From assembly GCA_023818695.1 (NCBI GenBank), contig JAMWCF010000001.1, positions 1 through 64,000 on the forward strand: a DNA stretch of 64,000 nucleotides. The letters run 5' to 3'. Position numbers and translations under genes: made by a program. Within the stretch, counting starts at the first letter, position 1, and every line of letters begins with the position of its first letter. The notes below the pieces were generated by a model. The model had not been told where the DNA came from. It saw nothing but the letters and a program-made list of their open reading frames with translations, and did no database searches. The stretch is from Candidatus Omnitrophota bacterium (GTDB lineage: Bacteria > Omnitrophota > Koll11 > 1-14-0-20-64-10). Positions 1 through 8,180 of this stretch are shown one piece after another.

Positions 1-1
1 G

Positions 2-127
2 CTGCCGCGGCTGGTTTCGCTGGTGCTTTTCGCCCTGCAGGGACCCGGCGCCAAACTGGAGAAGATCGTCGGGGCCCTGACCTTCCGGGACGCCCAAGAG
101 AACGTCTACCACGCCTACTTCGCGTAA
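2..127 (+). CDS. C-terminal fragment of an unidentified protein
   Basis: An open frame enters from the left edge and stops at TAA 125-127, giving the last 41 residues (ending ENVYHAYFA). The fragment starts with a hydrophobic stretch and has no motif I recognise, so no family can be assigned. It is followed by about 110 bp without a gene, so it is probably not co-translated with the next gene. Confidence 0.5.
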   Translation: MPRLVSLVLFALQGPGAKLEKIVGALTFRDAQENVYHAYFA

Positions 128-202
128 CTCGCTGACTTGCAAACTTGCCGACGATTTTTCGTTGCCCCCGCATCTGCCGGCTCTTTTCCCGCTCTTTCGC
201 AC

Positions 203-212
203 GCGGTATAAT
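203..212 (+). promoter_or_regulatory. possible -10 element upstream of the phoBR operon
   Basis: A perfect TATAAT lies at 207-212, 24 bp before the ATG at 237. The -35 region at the right distance (about 184-189) is a poor match, so this is only a candidate. If real, it excludes translation starting upstream of 237. Confidence 0.3.
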
Positions 213-236
213 TTGAAGTATCAAAGGGAGGGGTTT

Positions 237-659
237 ATGAGCAGAGGGTGGAAGATCATTCTGGCCGGTGTGGGGGCGGTCGCCGTCGCCGGCGGGGCTG
301 CTTACGGCTACCTTGAATACAAATGCAGAAAGGACATCCGGTTCAGGCGGCATTTTCGGAAAAATCTCCAGGATCTCAAGACCCGCGTCAGCGGGATCTT
401 CAAGCCGATCGAGGTCGATACCTCTTTGCTGGACCAACGGCATGAAGAGCGGCTCAACGCAATAATTGCAAGCCATAACGCTGCCATGATGCAGCAGAAG
501 AGGATGCGGCAGGGCATCCAGCAGCAGCTGGGTGGACCGATGGGCGGGCCGGAGGTGCCGCCGACAGGACCCTGGATCGACAAGGCGGGCGTGATCCACG
601 GGAAGGACGACGATATCATCGATGGGGTCGGTGATGAAAGCGGTTTCACGGGTAATTAA
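237..659 (+). CDS. small single-pass membrane protein, unknown function
   Basis: 140 residues. A hydrophobic segment at about residues 6-27 is followed by a very basic patch (around RFRRHFRKN), a mixed helical middle rich in Gln, Met and His, and a Gly/Pro-rich C-terminus (GGPMGGPEVPP). The ATG at 237 was chosen because a purine-rich GGGAGGGG stretch precedes it directly and a possible -10 element lies just upstream. It ends 3 bp before the next gene and probably starts the operon that leads into phoB-phoR. I do not recognise a family. Confidence 0.6.
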   Translation: MSRGWKIILAGVGAVAVAGGAAYGYLEYKCRKDIRFRRHFRKNLQDLKTRVSGIFKPIEVDTSLLDQRHEERLNAIIASHNAAMMQQKRMRQGIQQQLGGPMGGPEVPPTGPWIDKAGVIHGKDDDIIDGVGDESGFTGN

Positions 660-662
660 GGG

Positions 663-1478
663 ATGGCGCGGTTGAAGATTACGGTCATGTTTTTTCTTGT
701 TGCGGCGTTGTCGGTTCAAGCGGCCACGGCGGAAGAGACTTTGGATAATTTCAGAGACGATCTCGGCCGATGGGTCACTTTTTATTACATGAAGCCCGAG
801 CCACAGAAGGTGACGGAGACCTTCGTGAAATACGCCAACTCGGAGCTTTTTGGGAGGGCCAACGGCCGTTTGCCGATGGCCGCTTTTTTCGCCGCCATTT
901 TCCGGGACAACCCCGATTTGATGCGGGAAACATACTGGCAAGTCAGTCAGGGTGGTTCCCGGGACGCGAAGCTTCTGCTGGTTTACGCGGTCCGATTAGC
1001 TAACACGCCGGAGTCCCGCGCTCTCTTCACCCAGGCTCGGACGGCATGGACGTCGGATGGGATGCAGCAGGTTTTCGGCGAAGCGGAGAAGTTGCCTGCT
1101 CCCGGCCTCCTGGAGGGGGAGATCACCCAGCCGGTCCATCTGGATATGCTGTGGGCGACTTTTTTCGCCACCGGGGAAAGCGCCCCGATAGAAAAAATCA
1201 TCTCCATTTTGCGCTGGTCGGAGGAGGGGAAGGGAATACAGGTCGCGCTCGGTGGAGCGGCCAGCTGGTCTTTGGCCAGCAACGCCTACCAGCATAAAAG
1301 AGTCTATGAAATCTGCGCTTTGAAGCTGCTGGAAACCGGCGATCCGGTCACTAAACGCCTTTTGCAGGAGGCTGTTGACAGGGCGGACGAACGAAAATCG
1401 GCCGAAGGCGAATCAAAAGAAGAGTCTGCTTCAGACGACATTCCCGCCTCCTCCCATATTCGGCTTGTCGTGCTTTAA
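663..1478 (+). CDS. exported protein of unknown function upstream of phoB
   Basis: 271 residues. The N-terminus is a signal peptide (hydrophobic core about residues 6-20, likely cleavage near AATA-EE). The mature part looks alpha-helical, and residues 245-262 are rich in charged residues and Ser. No known domain is recognised. Its stop TAA overlaps the phoB start (TAATG at 1476-1480), so the two are translationally coupled. That suggests a link to phosphate sensing or the envelope response, but this is context only. Confidence 0.6.
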   Translation: MARLKITVMFFLVAALSVQAATAEETLDNFRDDLGRWVTFYYMKPEPQKVTETFVKYANSELFGRANGRLPMAAFFAAIFRDNPDLMRETYWQVSQGGSRDAKLLLVYAVRLANTPESRALFTQARTAWTSDGMQQVFGEAEKLPAPGLLEGEITQPVHLDMLWATFFATGESAPIEKIISILRWSEEGKGIQVALGGAASWSLASNAYQHKRVYEICALKLLETGDPVTKRLLQEAVDRADERKSAEGESKEESASDDIPASSHIRLVVL

Positions 1479-2179
1479 TGACATCCCGCCGAAAGATCCT
1501 GGTTGTTGAAGACGAAAAGAACATCATCCAGATCGTAACCTACAACCTGGAGAAGGAAGGTTATCAAACCGTACTGGCCAAGGATGGGGAGGCCGCTTTG
1601 GAAAAGCTCAAACAGGAGACCCCGGATTTGGTCATCCTGGATTTGATGCTTCCCAAAGTGGACGGTTTAGAGGTTTGCCGCCAGATCCGTGCCAATCCAA
1701 AGACGGCCTATCTTCCTGTGATTATGCTGACCGCCAAGACACAGGAGACGGACAGGGTCGTCGGTTTGGAGGTTGGGGCGGACGATTACGTCAGCAAGCC
1801 GTTCAGCCCCCGGGAGCTGGTGGCCCGCGTGAAAGCGATTTTGCGCCGAACGCAGAGGAAGGAGATGCCGGCCATCTGGAAGTGCGGTTCAGTGGAGGTG
1901 GACTGGGAAAAGCGGTTGGTGAAGCTCAAGCAAAAAGCTATTTCGTTGACACCAAAGGAGTTCGACCTCTTGAAGATCCTTGTAGAGTCCGATGGAAGGG
2001 TGCTCTCCCGGACCCGGCTCTTGGAGCTAGTGTGGGGATACGACCAGGCGGTTGAGATACAAAGCAGGACGGTTGACTTGCACATCAGCCAGTTGAGGCA
2101 GAAACTCGGCTCGGAGGGGAAAAGGGTGCTGACCGTGACCGGGGCCGGCTACCGTTTCAGGATGCCGGATGAGGATTAG
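1478..2179 (+). CDS. phoB: response regulator PhoB/PhoP (OmpR family)
   Basis: 233 residues. Receiver domain at 1-125 with the acidic pocket (E11, D12), phosphoacceptor D55 (LVILDLMLP), T85 and K107 (VSKPF) all present, then an OmpR-type winged helix at about 135-230 with RTVDLHISQLRQKL in the recognition region. It is followed 3 bp later by a PhoR-type kinase and then by the pst transport genes, which identifies it as the phosphate-starvation regulator. It probably binds the CTTACA repeats before the 69-aa gene and before pstS. It starts by overlapping the upstream stop codon. Confidence 0.93.
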   Translation: MTSRRKILVVEDEKNIIQIVTYNLEKEGYQTVLAKDGEAALEKLKQETPDLVILDLMLPKVDGLEVCRQIRANPKTAYLPVIMLTAKTQETDRVVGLEVGADDYVSKPFSPRELVARVKAILRRTQRKEMPAIWKCGSVEVDWEKRLVKLKQKAISLTPKEFDLLKILVESDGRVLSRTRLLELVWGYDQAVEIQSRTVDLHISQLRQKLGSEGKRVLTVTGAGYRFRMPDED

Positions 2180-2182
2180 GTT

Positions 2183-3547
2183 TTGGAAGACGGCCTTCGC
2201 CGGCATGTGACATTGAAATTAATCGCCGGCTATTCGTTGGCGGCCGCCACGATCGCTGTGGCGGCCGTTTTTTTGCTGCCGCGTCAGGCCGACGGGATTG
2301 TATTGGGGGCGGCGCTCGTCATCCTGCCCGTTGTCTGGTTGCATCTGCTTCTCTCCGCCCGGGTGATTCGGCCATTGAAATCGGTTGCCGAAGCGGCCAG
2401 GCGTTTCACCGAAGGGGATTTTAGCGTGAGGGTTATGGGAGTCGCGGGGGGTGAAATCGGCGAATTGGCCAGTGCTTTCAATTCGATGGCCGTCCATCTG
2501 GAAGCTAAAATCCAGGAACTGGAAGCCAGCCGGAGTCAGATTGAGGGGATCCTCCAGAGCATGACGGAGGGGGTTTTTGTGGTCGATCCATCCGGCCGGC
2601 TGACGCTGATCAACCCGGCGGCCCAGCAGATCCTTCAGGTCGGTTCCGGACCGAACGCCCTATTTAAGGAAGCGATCCGTTATCCGGAGTTCCACCTAAT
2701 GGCCGAGCAGGTCCTTAAAAAAGGGTATCCGGCAGTGCAGGATGTCGAGCTCTTCACGCCGATGGAAAGGAACCTTCGGGTTTACGGGACCCGCTGCCGG
2801 TCTGCCGGCGGAGAACCCTCCGCGCTCTTCGTGATCCATGATGTGACCGAATTCCGGCGCCTGGAGCAGGTTCGGCGGGATTTTGTTGCCAACGTATCGC
2901 ACGAACTGAAGACACCCCTCACGGTCATTCGGGGTGCCGTCGAGACCCTTTTGGAGGGAGCGTTGAATGAAGAGAACGGGGGCAGGCCTTTTGTGGAGTT
3001 AATCTCGGAGGAGTCCGAACGTTTGGGCCGGTTGGTCGATGACCTGCTGGGGCTTGCTCAGATTGAGTCCAAAGGGATGCTGTTGACCAAACAGCAGATG
3101 GATGTGAAGAGGTTCCTGTCTGAGGAGATCGAACGGCATAAGGGGCGAGCGAAGGCAGCTGGGGTCTCCATGACGCTTGAGATGAAAACGCCGCTGCAGA
3201 CCCTGATGGCGGATCGGGAGCAGGCCGGCAGGGCGGTCAGCAACCTGTTGGATAACGCCATCAAATACAATCGTCCGGGAGGTACGGTGATCGTGCGGGC
3301 TTCGGTTCGGGATGGGGCCTACCGGGTCGATGTGGAAGATACTGGTATCGGTATTCCCCCCGAGCAGATCGGCCGGATCTTCGAGCGGTTTTACCGGGTC
3401 GATAAGGCCCGTTCCCGTGAGACCGGCTCCACGGGTCTCGGGTTGGCGATTGTTAAGCATGTGATGGAGGCCCACGGCGGTTTCGTCCAGGTGGAGAGCC
3501 GTCCCGGCGAAGGGTCCCGCTTCACCCTCCTTTTTCCCCTGGTTTAA
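2183..3547 (+). CDS. phoR: phosphate-regulon sensor histidine kinase PhoR
   Basis: 454 residues from a TTG start 4 bp after phoB, with GAGGAT upstream. Two membrane segments (about 11-32 and 38-59) are separated by only a few residues, so there is almost no periplasmic sensor, as in PhoR proteins that sense through the Pst/PhoU complex. HAMP about 60-112, PAS about 118-220, HisKA with phospho-acceptor H240 in NVSHELKTP, then an ATPase domain with N box (NLLDNAIKYN), G1 (DTGIGIP), F (ERFYRVD) and G2 (GLGLAI). It phosphorylates PhoB when phosphate is low (family knowledge). Confidence 0.93.
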   Translation: MEDGLRRHVTLKLIAGYSLAAATIAVAAVFLLPRQADGIVLGAALVILPVVWLHLLLSARVIRPLKSVAEAARRFTEGDFSVRVMGVAGGEIGELASAFNSMAVHLEAKIQELEASRSQIEGILQSMTEGVFVVDPSGRLTLINPAAQQILQVGSGPNALFKEAIRYPEFHLMAEQVLKKGYPAVQDVELFTPMERNLRVYGTRCRSAGGEPSALFVIHDVTEFRRLEQVRRDFVANVSHELKTPLTVIRGAVETLLEGALNEENGGRPFVELISEESERLGRLVDDLLGLAQIESKGMLLTKQQMDVKRFLSEEIERHKGRAKAAGVSMTLEMKTPLQTLMADREQAGRAVSNLLDNAIKYNRPGGTVIVRASVRDGAYRVDVEDTGIGIPPEQIGRIFERFYRVDKARSRETGSTGLGLAIVKHVMEAHGGFVQVESRPGEGSRFTLLFPLV

Positions 3548-3556
3548 ATCCTCCGC

Positions 3557-3596
3557 TTTACAGATTACTTACAGCTCCATCATCATTCCCTCACCC
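3557..3596 (+). promoter_or_regulatory. putative Pho box, four units with 11-bp period
   Basis: Units are TTTACAG (3557-3563), CTTACAG (3568-3574), ATCATCA (3579-3585) and CTCACCC (3590-3596), each exactly 11 bp from the next. The first two are near-identical and the last two degenerate. PhoB/PhoP-type regulators bind direct repeats with 11-bp period, and a similar array lies before pstS. It sits in the 112-bp gap between phoR and the 69-aa gene. The matching -10 element is unclear (TATCCT at 3605 is one option). Confidence 0.55.
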
Positions 3597-3659
3597 CCCA
3601 TCCGTATCCTTTTCATTAAACAGATAAATCAGACTGAAGTCTAACGAGGAGGGTTAGGC

Positions 3660-3869
3660 ATGCGTGAAATGGATAAGCTGACCCAGATCATTCGAAGCCA
3701 ATCAAAGGCCCTGCAGGCGCTGCTGGTCTACATGGAGAGCCAAGGAAATTGGACGAAAGAGGATGTGAGTTTCTGCCGGCATACCCTGCGGCGAGTGGCG
3801 AGGGAATTGATCAGCGCCAGCCGGGGCCGTTTAGGCGAGCTTGAGATCCCTTTCCTGATTCACGGTTAG
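3660..3869 (+). CDS. 69-aa soluble protein of unknown function, likely Pho-regulated
   Basis: A short, charged, helical protein (MREMDKLTQII...) with a good ribosome-binding site (GAGGAGGG just upstream of the ATG). No signal peptide, membrane segment or known motif. It lies between phoR and the porin, downstream of a probable Pho box, and 28 bp before the porin start, so it is probably the first gene of a phosphate-starvation transcript. Base composition and start context look like a real gene. Confidence 0.65.
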   Translation: MREMDKLTQIIRSQSKALQALLVYMESQGNWTKEDVSFCRHTLRRVARELISASRGRLGELEIPFLIHG

Positions 3870-3897
3870 ACAAAGCAACCTAAGGAGGCAATAAAAC

Positions 3898-5202
3898 ATG
3901 CACGAGAGGATGAAACAGATATTTGCTTTTCTTTTGGCCGGCTTGTTTACGCTGAGCCCCGCTTCCGCGTGGGCCGGCGAGAACGAGATGATGGACGCCC
4001 TCATTCACAAGCTGGTTGAAAAGGGGGTGTTGACCCGCGAAGAAGGGTGGGAGATCAAGAAAGAGGTTGCGGAGGAAGCGGCCGGCATGGCGAAAGGGCG
4101 CGAGTCCGAAGCCAAGGACGCCGCCTCCAAGATGGCCGGCGGCAGCTGGCTGAAGACCGTCAAGTGGAAGGGGGACCTTCGCCTCCGGCATGAGACCCAG
4201 AAGAGGGCGGGGACGGATCGCCTCCGGGAGCGGTTCCGGCTGCGTTTCGGGTTCACCGCCAAGCCGATCGAACCGTTGGAGATCGGCGTGAGACTCGCCA
4301 CAGGGACGAGCGGCGATCCTGTTTCCACCAATCAGAGTTTCGACACCTCATTTGACAAGAAAGCGATCTTCGTTGACCAGGCGTACGCCACCTACAAGGC
4401 TCTCGAGTGGTTAAGCGTCACGGGCGGCAAGATGGAGAATCCCTACTGGCTTTTGCCGGAGGGCCTCGTCTGGGACAGCGATGTGACTCCCGAAGGGGCG
4501 GTGGTGCAGCTCAAGAGTCCGACTCCGCTGCCCATCCTGGATGAGTTCGTGAAGGTGACCCCGTTTGCCAGCGCCGGAGGGTACGTGATCGATGAGATCT
4601 CCGGCGATGAAGGGGACCCAGGCCTGTTCGGGTACCAGGGCGGCGCGACGGTGGAAGGGCTGCCTTTCGACGCGAAGTGGACAACGGCGATCGCCTACTA
4701 TGACTATACCGGCATCGACGGCAGAAGGACGAGCGACATCACCAATGCCACCGCCGGCAACTCCACGAGCGGTTCGGCGGCGATCCCGATCTTCGGGAAC
4801 GACTACGACCTGGTGAACGTTTCCAGCGAGTTGAAAATCCCGCTTCCGTTCGAATGCGTCCCTCAAATGGTGTTGATGGGGGACTTCGTCCATAACCCCA
4901 CCGCCCAGGACCATCAGAGCGGCCATATGGTCGGCGTGAACCTCGGGAAAGTGACCGACAAGCTCGGTAGCTGGGAGGCCTTCTACCACTGGAAGTATCT
5001 GGAGCCGGACGCCGTCTTCGGGGCGCTCACCGACTCCGACTTCGGCGGAGGCGGGACCAACCACCGGGGGCACATCATGGGGGCCAGGATGGGGCTGAAC
5101 AAGTATGCCGCCGTCTCCGTGAAGTATTTCCGGACGGAGGAGGTCCGCGGAACCAACGCCCACGTCGATACGCTCCAAGCCGACCTGCAGTTGAAGTATT
5201 AA
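3898..5202 (+). CDS. outer-membrane porin, probably phosphate-regulated
   Basis: 434 residues with AAGGAGG 9 bp before the ATG. Signal peptide about 1-26 (cleavage near AWA-GE), then a short charged helical segment (about 30-75, EMMDALIHKLVEKGVLTREE and following) typical of porins that anchor or trimerise through an N-terminal helix, then alternating strands of a beta-barrel from about 85 (WKGDLRLRHE) to the C-terminal LQADLQLKY, ending in an aromatic residue. It resembles the putative porin family found next to pst genes, and presumably admits phosphate across the outer membrane in starved cells. Substrate selectivity is inferred from context only. Confidence 0.8.
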   Translation: MHERMKQIFAFLLAGLFTLSPASAWAGENEMMDALIHKLVEKGVLTREEGWEIKKEVAEEAAGMAKGRESEAKDAASKMAGGSWLKTVKWKGDLRLRHETQKRAGTDRLRERFRLRFGFTAKPIEPLEIGVRLATGTSGDPVSTNQSFDTSFDKKAIFVDQAYATYKALEWLSVTGGKMENPYWLLPEGLVWDSDVTPEGAVVQLKSPTPLPILDEFVKVTPFASAGGYVIDEISGDEGDPGLFGYQGGATVEGLPFDAKWTTAIAYYDYTGIDGRRTSDITNATAGNSTSGSAAIPIFGNDYDLVNVSSELKIPLPFECVPQMVLMGDFVHNPTAQDHQSGHMVGVNLGKVTDKLGSWEAFYHWKYLEPDAVFGALTDSDFGGGGTNHRGHIMGARMGLNKYAAVSVKYFRTEEVRGTNAHVDTLQADLQLKY

Positions 5203-5215
5203 GGGGAGAGATCAG

Positions 5216-5276
5216 CTTACATAATCCTTACAATCGCCAGACAGAACGCTGATTTGTAGACGGTAACTTTGTATAT
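5216..5276 (+). promoter_or_regulatory. pstS promoter with putative Pho box
   Basis: Four units with exact 11-bp period: CTTACAT (5216), CTTACAA (5227), CAGACAG (5238) and CTGATTT (5249). They end about 16 bp before TATAT at 5272-5276, a plausible -10 element, so the last unit sits in the -35 position. This is the geometry expected for activation by PhoB. The first two units match the box before the 69-aa gene almost exactly. Confidence 0.6.
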
Positions 5277-5300
5277 GAAAACAGGAGAAAAAGAGCAGAG

Positions 5301-6311
5301 ATGAAAACGACGCGATGGCTCATAGCGGCGGTCATGAGCGCCGGACTGGCCCTGCCGGCCCCGGCTCAAGCGGCCGGCCTCAAGGGGAAGATCATGATCG
5401 ACGGTTCCAGCACCGTTTACCCGATCACGGAGGCGGTGGCGGAGGAGTTTCAGGAGCAGAACCCGGGCGTTCGGATCACGGTCGGGATTTCCGGTACCGG
5501 AGGGGGATTCAAGAAGTTCGGTCGAGGGGAGACCGATATCTCGAATGCCTCCAGGCCAATCAAGTCCTCCGAAGCGGAAGCGGCGAAGAAGTCAGGCGTC
5601 GAATATATCGAACTGCCGGTCGCTTTCGACGGTCTGGCGGTGATGGTTCACCCCAGCAACACCTGGTGCGATTCGATGACGGTGGCGGAGCTCAAAAAGC
5701 TTTGGGAACCGGCGGCGCAGGGGAAGATCACCCGCTGGAATCAGATCCGGGCCGGCTGGCCGGATGAGGAGATCCATCTCTTCGGCGCGGGGGTTGATTC
5801 TGGCACCTTCGACTACTTCACCGAGGCGATCGTCGGCAAGGCCCAGTCGAGCCGGGGGGATTTCACCTCCAGCGAAGATGACAACGTTCTGGTGCAGGGG
5901 ATCTCGAGCGACCGGCTTGCGCTGGGATTTTTCGGGCTCGCCTACTACGACCACAACAAGGAGAAGCTGAAGCTGGTGGCGATTGACGATGAGAATTCAT
6001 CGAACGGCAGCGGCCCGATCCTGCCGACCAGGGAAACGGTCGAAGGGGGGACTTACCAGCCGCTGGCGAGGCCGATCTTCATTTATGTCAACAAGAAGTC
6101 GGCGGAGCGGCCGGAGGTGAGCGCCTTCGTTCGGTTTTACCTGGAGAACGCCCCCACGCTGGTCCCGGAGGTCGGTTACATCTCCCTGCCCGGGGAGGTT
6201 TACCGGCTGGCCGCTAACCGCTTTGAGGTGAAGAAAAGCGGGTCTGTTTTCGCCGGCGGCGGTCCGAAGGTGGGAGTGACGCTGGCGAATCTCCTGGAAC
6301 AAAGCCGTTAG
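5301..6311 (+). CDS. pstS: phosphate-binding protein PstS
   Basis: 336 residues; signal peptide about 1-25 (AQA-AG). The phosphate-binding signatures are clear: DGSSTVYPIT at 34-43, GISGTGGGFKKF, DISNASRPI and VDSGTF. It is the periplasmic receptor that delivers phosphate to PstCA. It lacks a lipobox cysteine, so it is soluble in the periplasm. It lies 98 bp after the porin behind its own Pho-box promoter and heads pstSCAB-phoU. Confidence 0.95.
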   Translation: MKTTRWLIAAVMSAGLALPAPAQAAGLKGKIMIDGSSTVYPITEAVAEEFQEQNPGVRITVGISGTGGGFKKFGRGETDISNASRPIKSSEAEAAKKSGVEYIELPVAFDGLAVMVHPSNTWCDSMTVAELKKLWEPAAQGKITRWNQIRAGWPDEEIHLFGAGVDSGTFDYFTEAIVGKAQSSRGDFTSSEDDNVLVQGISSDRLALGFFGLAYYDHNKEKLKLVAIDDENSSNGSGPILPTRETVEGGTYQPLARPIFIYVNKKSAERPEVSAFVRFYLENAPTLVPEVGYISLPGEVYRLAANRFEVKKSGSVFAGGGPKVGVTLANLLEQSR

Positions 6312-6328
6312 TCCCATGCAGTTAACCG

Positions 6329-6366
6329 AAACCCTCCCTCTTGGAAGAACGCAAGAAGGAGGGTTT
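6329..6366 (+). terminator. hairpin in the pstS-pstC gap (attenuator or mRNA-stabilising)
   Basis: Arms AAACCCTCCCTCTT (6329-6342) and AAGAAGGAGGGTTT (6353-6366) pair over 14 bp with one mismatch around a 10-nt loop. No run of T follows (GGTTTCTCG), so it is more likely a partial terminator or a 3' protector of pstS mRNA than a full stop. Its position supports a pstC start at 6388 rather than further upstream. Confidence 0.55.
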
Positions 6367-6387
6367 GGTTTCTCGAAAAGCAAGGTG

Positions 6388-7299
6388 ATGCCGAGTTTTC
6401 CCGTTTCTTCAAGACGAAACAGGCAGAAAGTCCGGGAAGAGGCGATCCGCGTGACGCTGGCTTCCTGCGGGTTTCTCTCGGTGCTGACGACCCTCGGGAT
6501 CGTCGGCGTCCTCCTTTTTGAGACACTGGCCTTCTTCAGGGAGGTGTCCATCTTTAAATTCCTGACCGACACCCAGTGGACTCCCCTGTTTGCCGACAAA
6601 CATTTCGGCATCTGGCCGCTGGTGGCGGGGACCTTCCTGACCGCCGCGGCGGCCATCGGGGTGGCCATGCCGGTGGGGATGTTGAGCGCCATCTATTTAA
6701 GTGAGTACGCTACCGACCGGTTCAGGAAGGTCGTGAAGCCGATTCTGGAGATCTTAGCCGGCATCCCGACGGTTGTTTACGGTTATTTCGCTCTCCTGTT
6801 CGTCACGCCCCTTCTTCAGAGACTGATCCCCGGGTTGTCCGGTTTCAACGCCTTGAGCCCCGGCATCGTGATGGGGATCATGATCATCCCGATGGTCTGC
6901 TCTTTGAGCGAGGATGCCATGTATGCGGTCCCCCAGAGTTTGCGGGAGGGGGCCTATGCCCTGGGTTCCTCCCGTCTGCAGGTCGCCTTGAAGGTGGTGG
7001 TGCCGGCCGCTTTTTCCGGCATCACCGCCTCCTTCCTGCTGGCGGTTTCCAGGGCGATCGGAGAGACGATGATCGTGGCGATCGCGGCGGGGCAGCAGCC
7101 GCGCTTGACCCTCAACCCGACCGTCCCGGTGGAGACGATGACCGCCTACATTGTCCAGGTCAGTCTGGGAGACACGCCGACCGGCACGATCGAGTACAAG
7201 ACGATTTTCGCGGTCGGCATGGCGTTGTTCCTCTGCACGCTGACACTGAACCTTGTCAGCCAGTTCCTGCGGGAACGGTGTCAGGAACAGTACGAATGA
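6388..7299 (+). CDS. pstC: phosphate ABC transporter permease PstC
   Basis: 303 residues from ATG 6388; an in-frame ATG at 6316 would place the intergenic hairpin inside the protein. Six hydrophobic helices, and the binding-protein-dependent permease EAA-type loop in the segment SLREGAYALGSSRLQVALKV near residue 200. It pairs with PstA to form the inner-membrane channel. The stop overlaps the pstA ATG (ATGA at 7296-7299), so the two are translationally coupled. Confidence 0.93.
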   Translation: MPSFPVSSRRNRQKVREEAIRVTLASCGFLSVLTTLGIVGVLLFETLAFFREVSIFKFLTDTQWTPLFADKHFGIWPLVAGTFLTAAAAIGVAMPVGMLSAIYLSEYATDRFRKVVKPILEILAGIPTVVYGYFALLFVTPLLQRLIPGLSGFNALSPGIVMGIMIIPMVCSLSEDAMYAVPQSLREGAYALGSSRLQVALKVVVPAAFSGITASFLLAVSRAIGETMIVAIAAGQQPRLTLNPTVPVETMTAYIVQVSLGDTPTGTIEYKTIFAVGMALFLCTLTLNLVSQFLRERCQEQYE

Positions 7300-8180
7300 A
7301 ACTGGAAGGGATGCATCTTCAGAGAATGCTCCGCGGCCAGAAAAGGTCGGAGCGGGTTTTCAAGATTGTTGCGGGTGGAGCGTTGCTTTTCGCGCTTGTC
7401 GCTTTGGCCATCCTGATTATCGACGTCTTCCTCGATGGCTTCCGCCGGCTGGACTGGCAGTTCCTGACCTCTTTTCCGTCCCGAAAGCCAGAGAGGGCAG
7501 GGGTTCTTTCCGCGCTGGTCGGCACGGTCTACATGATGGGTTTGACCGCCCTCCTTGCTTTCCCGATCGGCGTCGGGGCGGCGATTTACCTGGAGGAGTA
7601 TGCCCGTAAGAAAAACTGGTTCTCCCGGCTGATTGAGGTGAACATAGCGAACCTGGCCGGTGTCCCGTCTATCTTGTACGGTCTGCTGGGACTTGAGTTG
7701 TTTGTCCGGATGATGGGGTTGGGACGGTCGGTCCTGGCGGGGGCGCTCACGATGGCTCTCCTGGTCCTGCCGATCGTCATCATTGCCTCCAGGGAGGCGA
7801 TCCGGGTCGTTTCTCCCGCCATCAAGGAAGGGTCTTTCGCGCTGGGGGCAAGCCGGTGGCAGACCATCTGGTACCAGGTCCTGCCGATCGCTTTCCCAGG
7901 GATACTGACCGGTTCGATCCTGGCTTTTTCCAGGGTGATCGGGGAGGCGGCCCCCATGATCACGATCGGAGCTTTGGCCTTCATCGCTTTCCTTCCGGAC
8001 AGTCCCTTGTCGCCGTTTACCGTCCTTCCGATCCAGATTTTTAACTGGGTCTCCCGCCCGCAGAAAGGGTTCTTCACCTGCGCGGCGGCGGGAATCCTGA
8101 TTCTGCTGGCTGTGTTGCTGATGATGAACGCGGCGGCCGTCTTTTTGAGGCAGCGATACCAGAAGAGGTTGTACCTATGA
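7296..8180 (+). CDS. pstA: phosphate ABC transporter permease PstA
   Basis: 294 residues. The ATG at 7296 overlaps the pstC stop and is preferred over a GTG at 7278. Hydrophobic helices, and the permease coupling loop IKEGSFALGASRWQTIW near residue 180. It is the second transmembrane subunit of the high-affinity phosphate importer. It ends with an ATGA overlap into pstB. Confidence 0.93.
   Translation: MKLEGMHLQRMLRGQKRSERVFKIVAGGALLFALVALAILIIDVFLDGFRRLDWQFLTSFPSRKPERAGVLSALVGTVYMMGLTALLAFPIGVGAAIYLEEYARKKNWFSRLIEVNIANLAGVPSILYGLLGLELFVRMMGLGRSVLAGALTMALLVLPIVIIASREAIRVVSPAIKEGSFALGASRWQTIWYQVLPIAFPGILTGSILAFSRVIGEAAPMITIGALAFIAFLPDSPLSPFTVLPIQIFNWVSRPQKGFFTCAAAGILILLAVLLMMNAAAVFLRQRYQKRLYL

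Noticed and set aside
4411..5178. Open frame on the minus strand inside the porin gene
   Set aside because: Shadow of the porin; no ribosome site and no recognisable protein.
6316..6387. Earlier ATG (6316) for pstC
   Set aside because: It would translate through the intergenic hairpin and add residues unlike PstC; ATG 6388 fits better.
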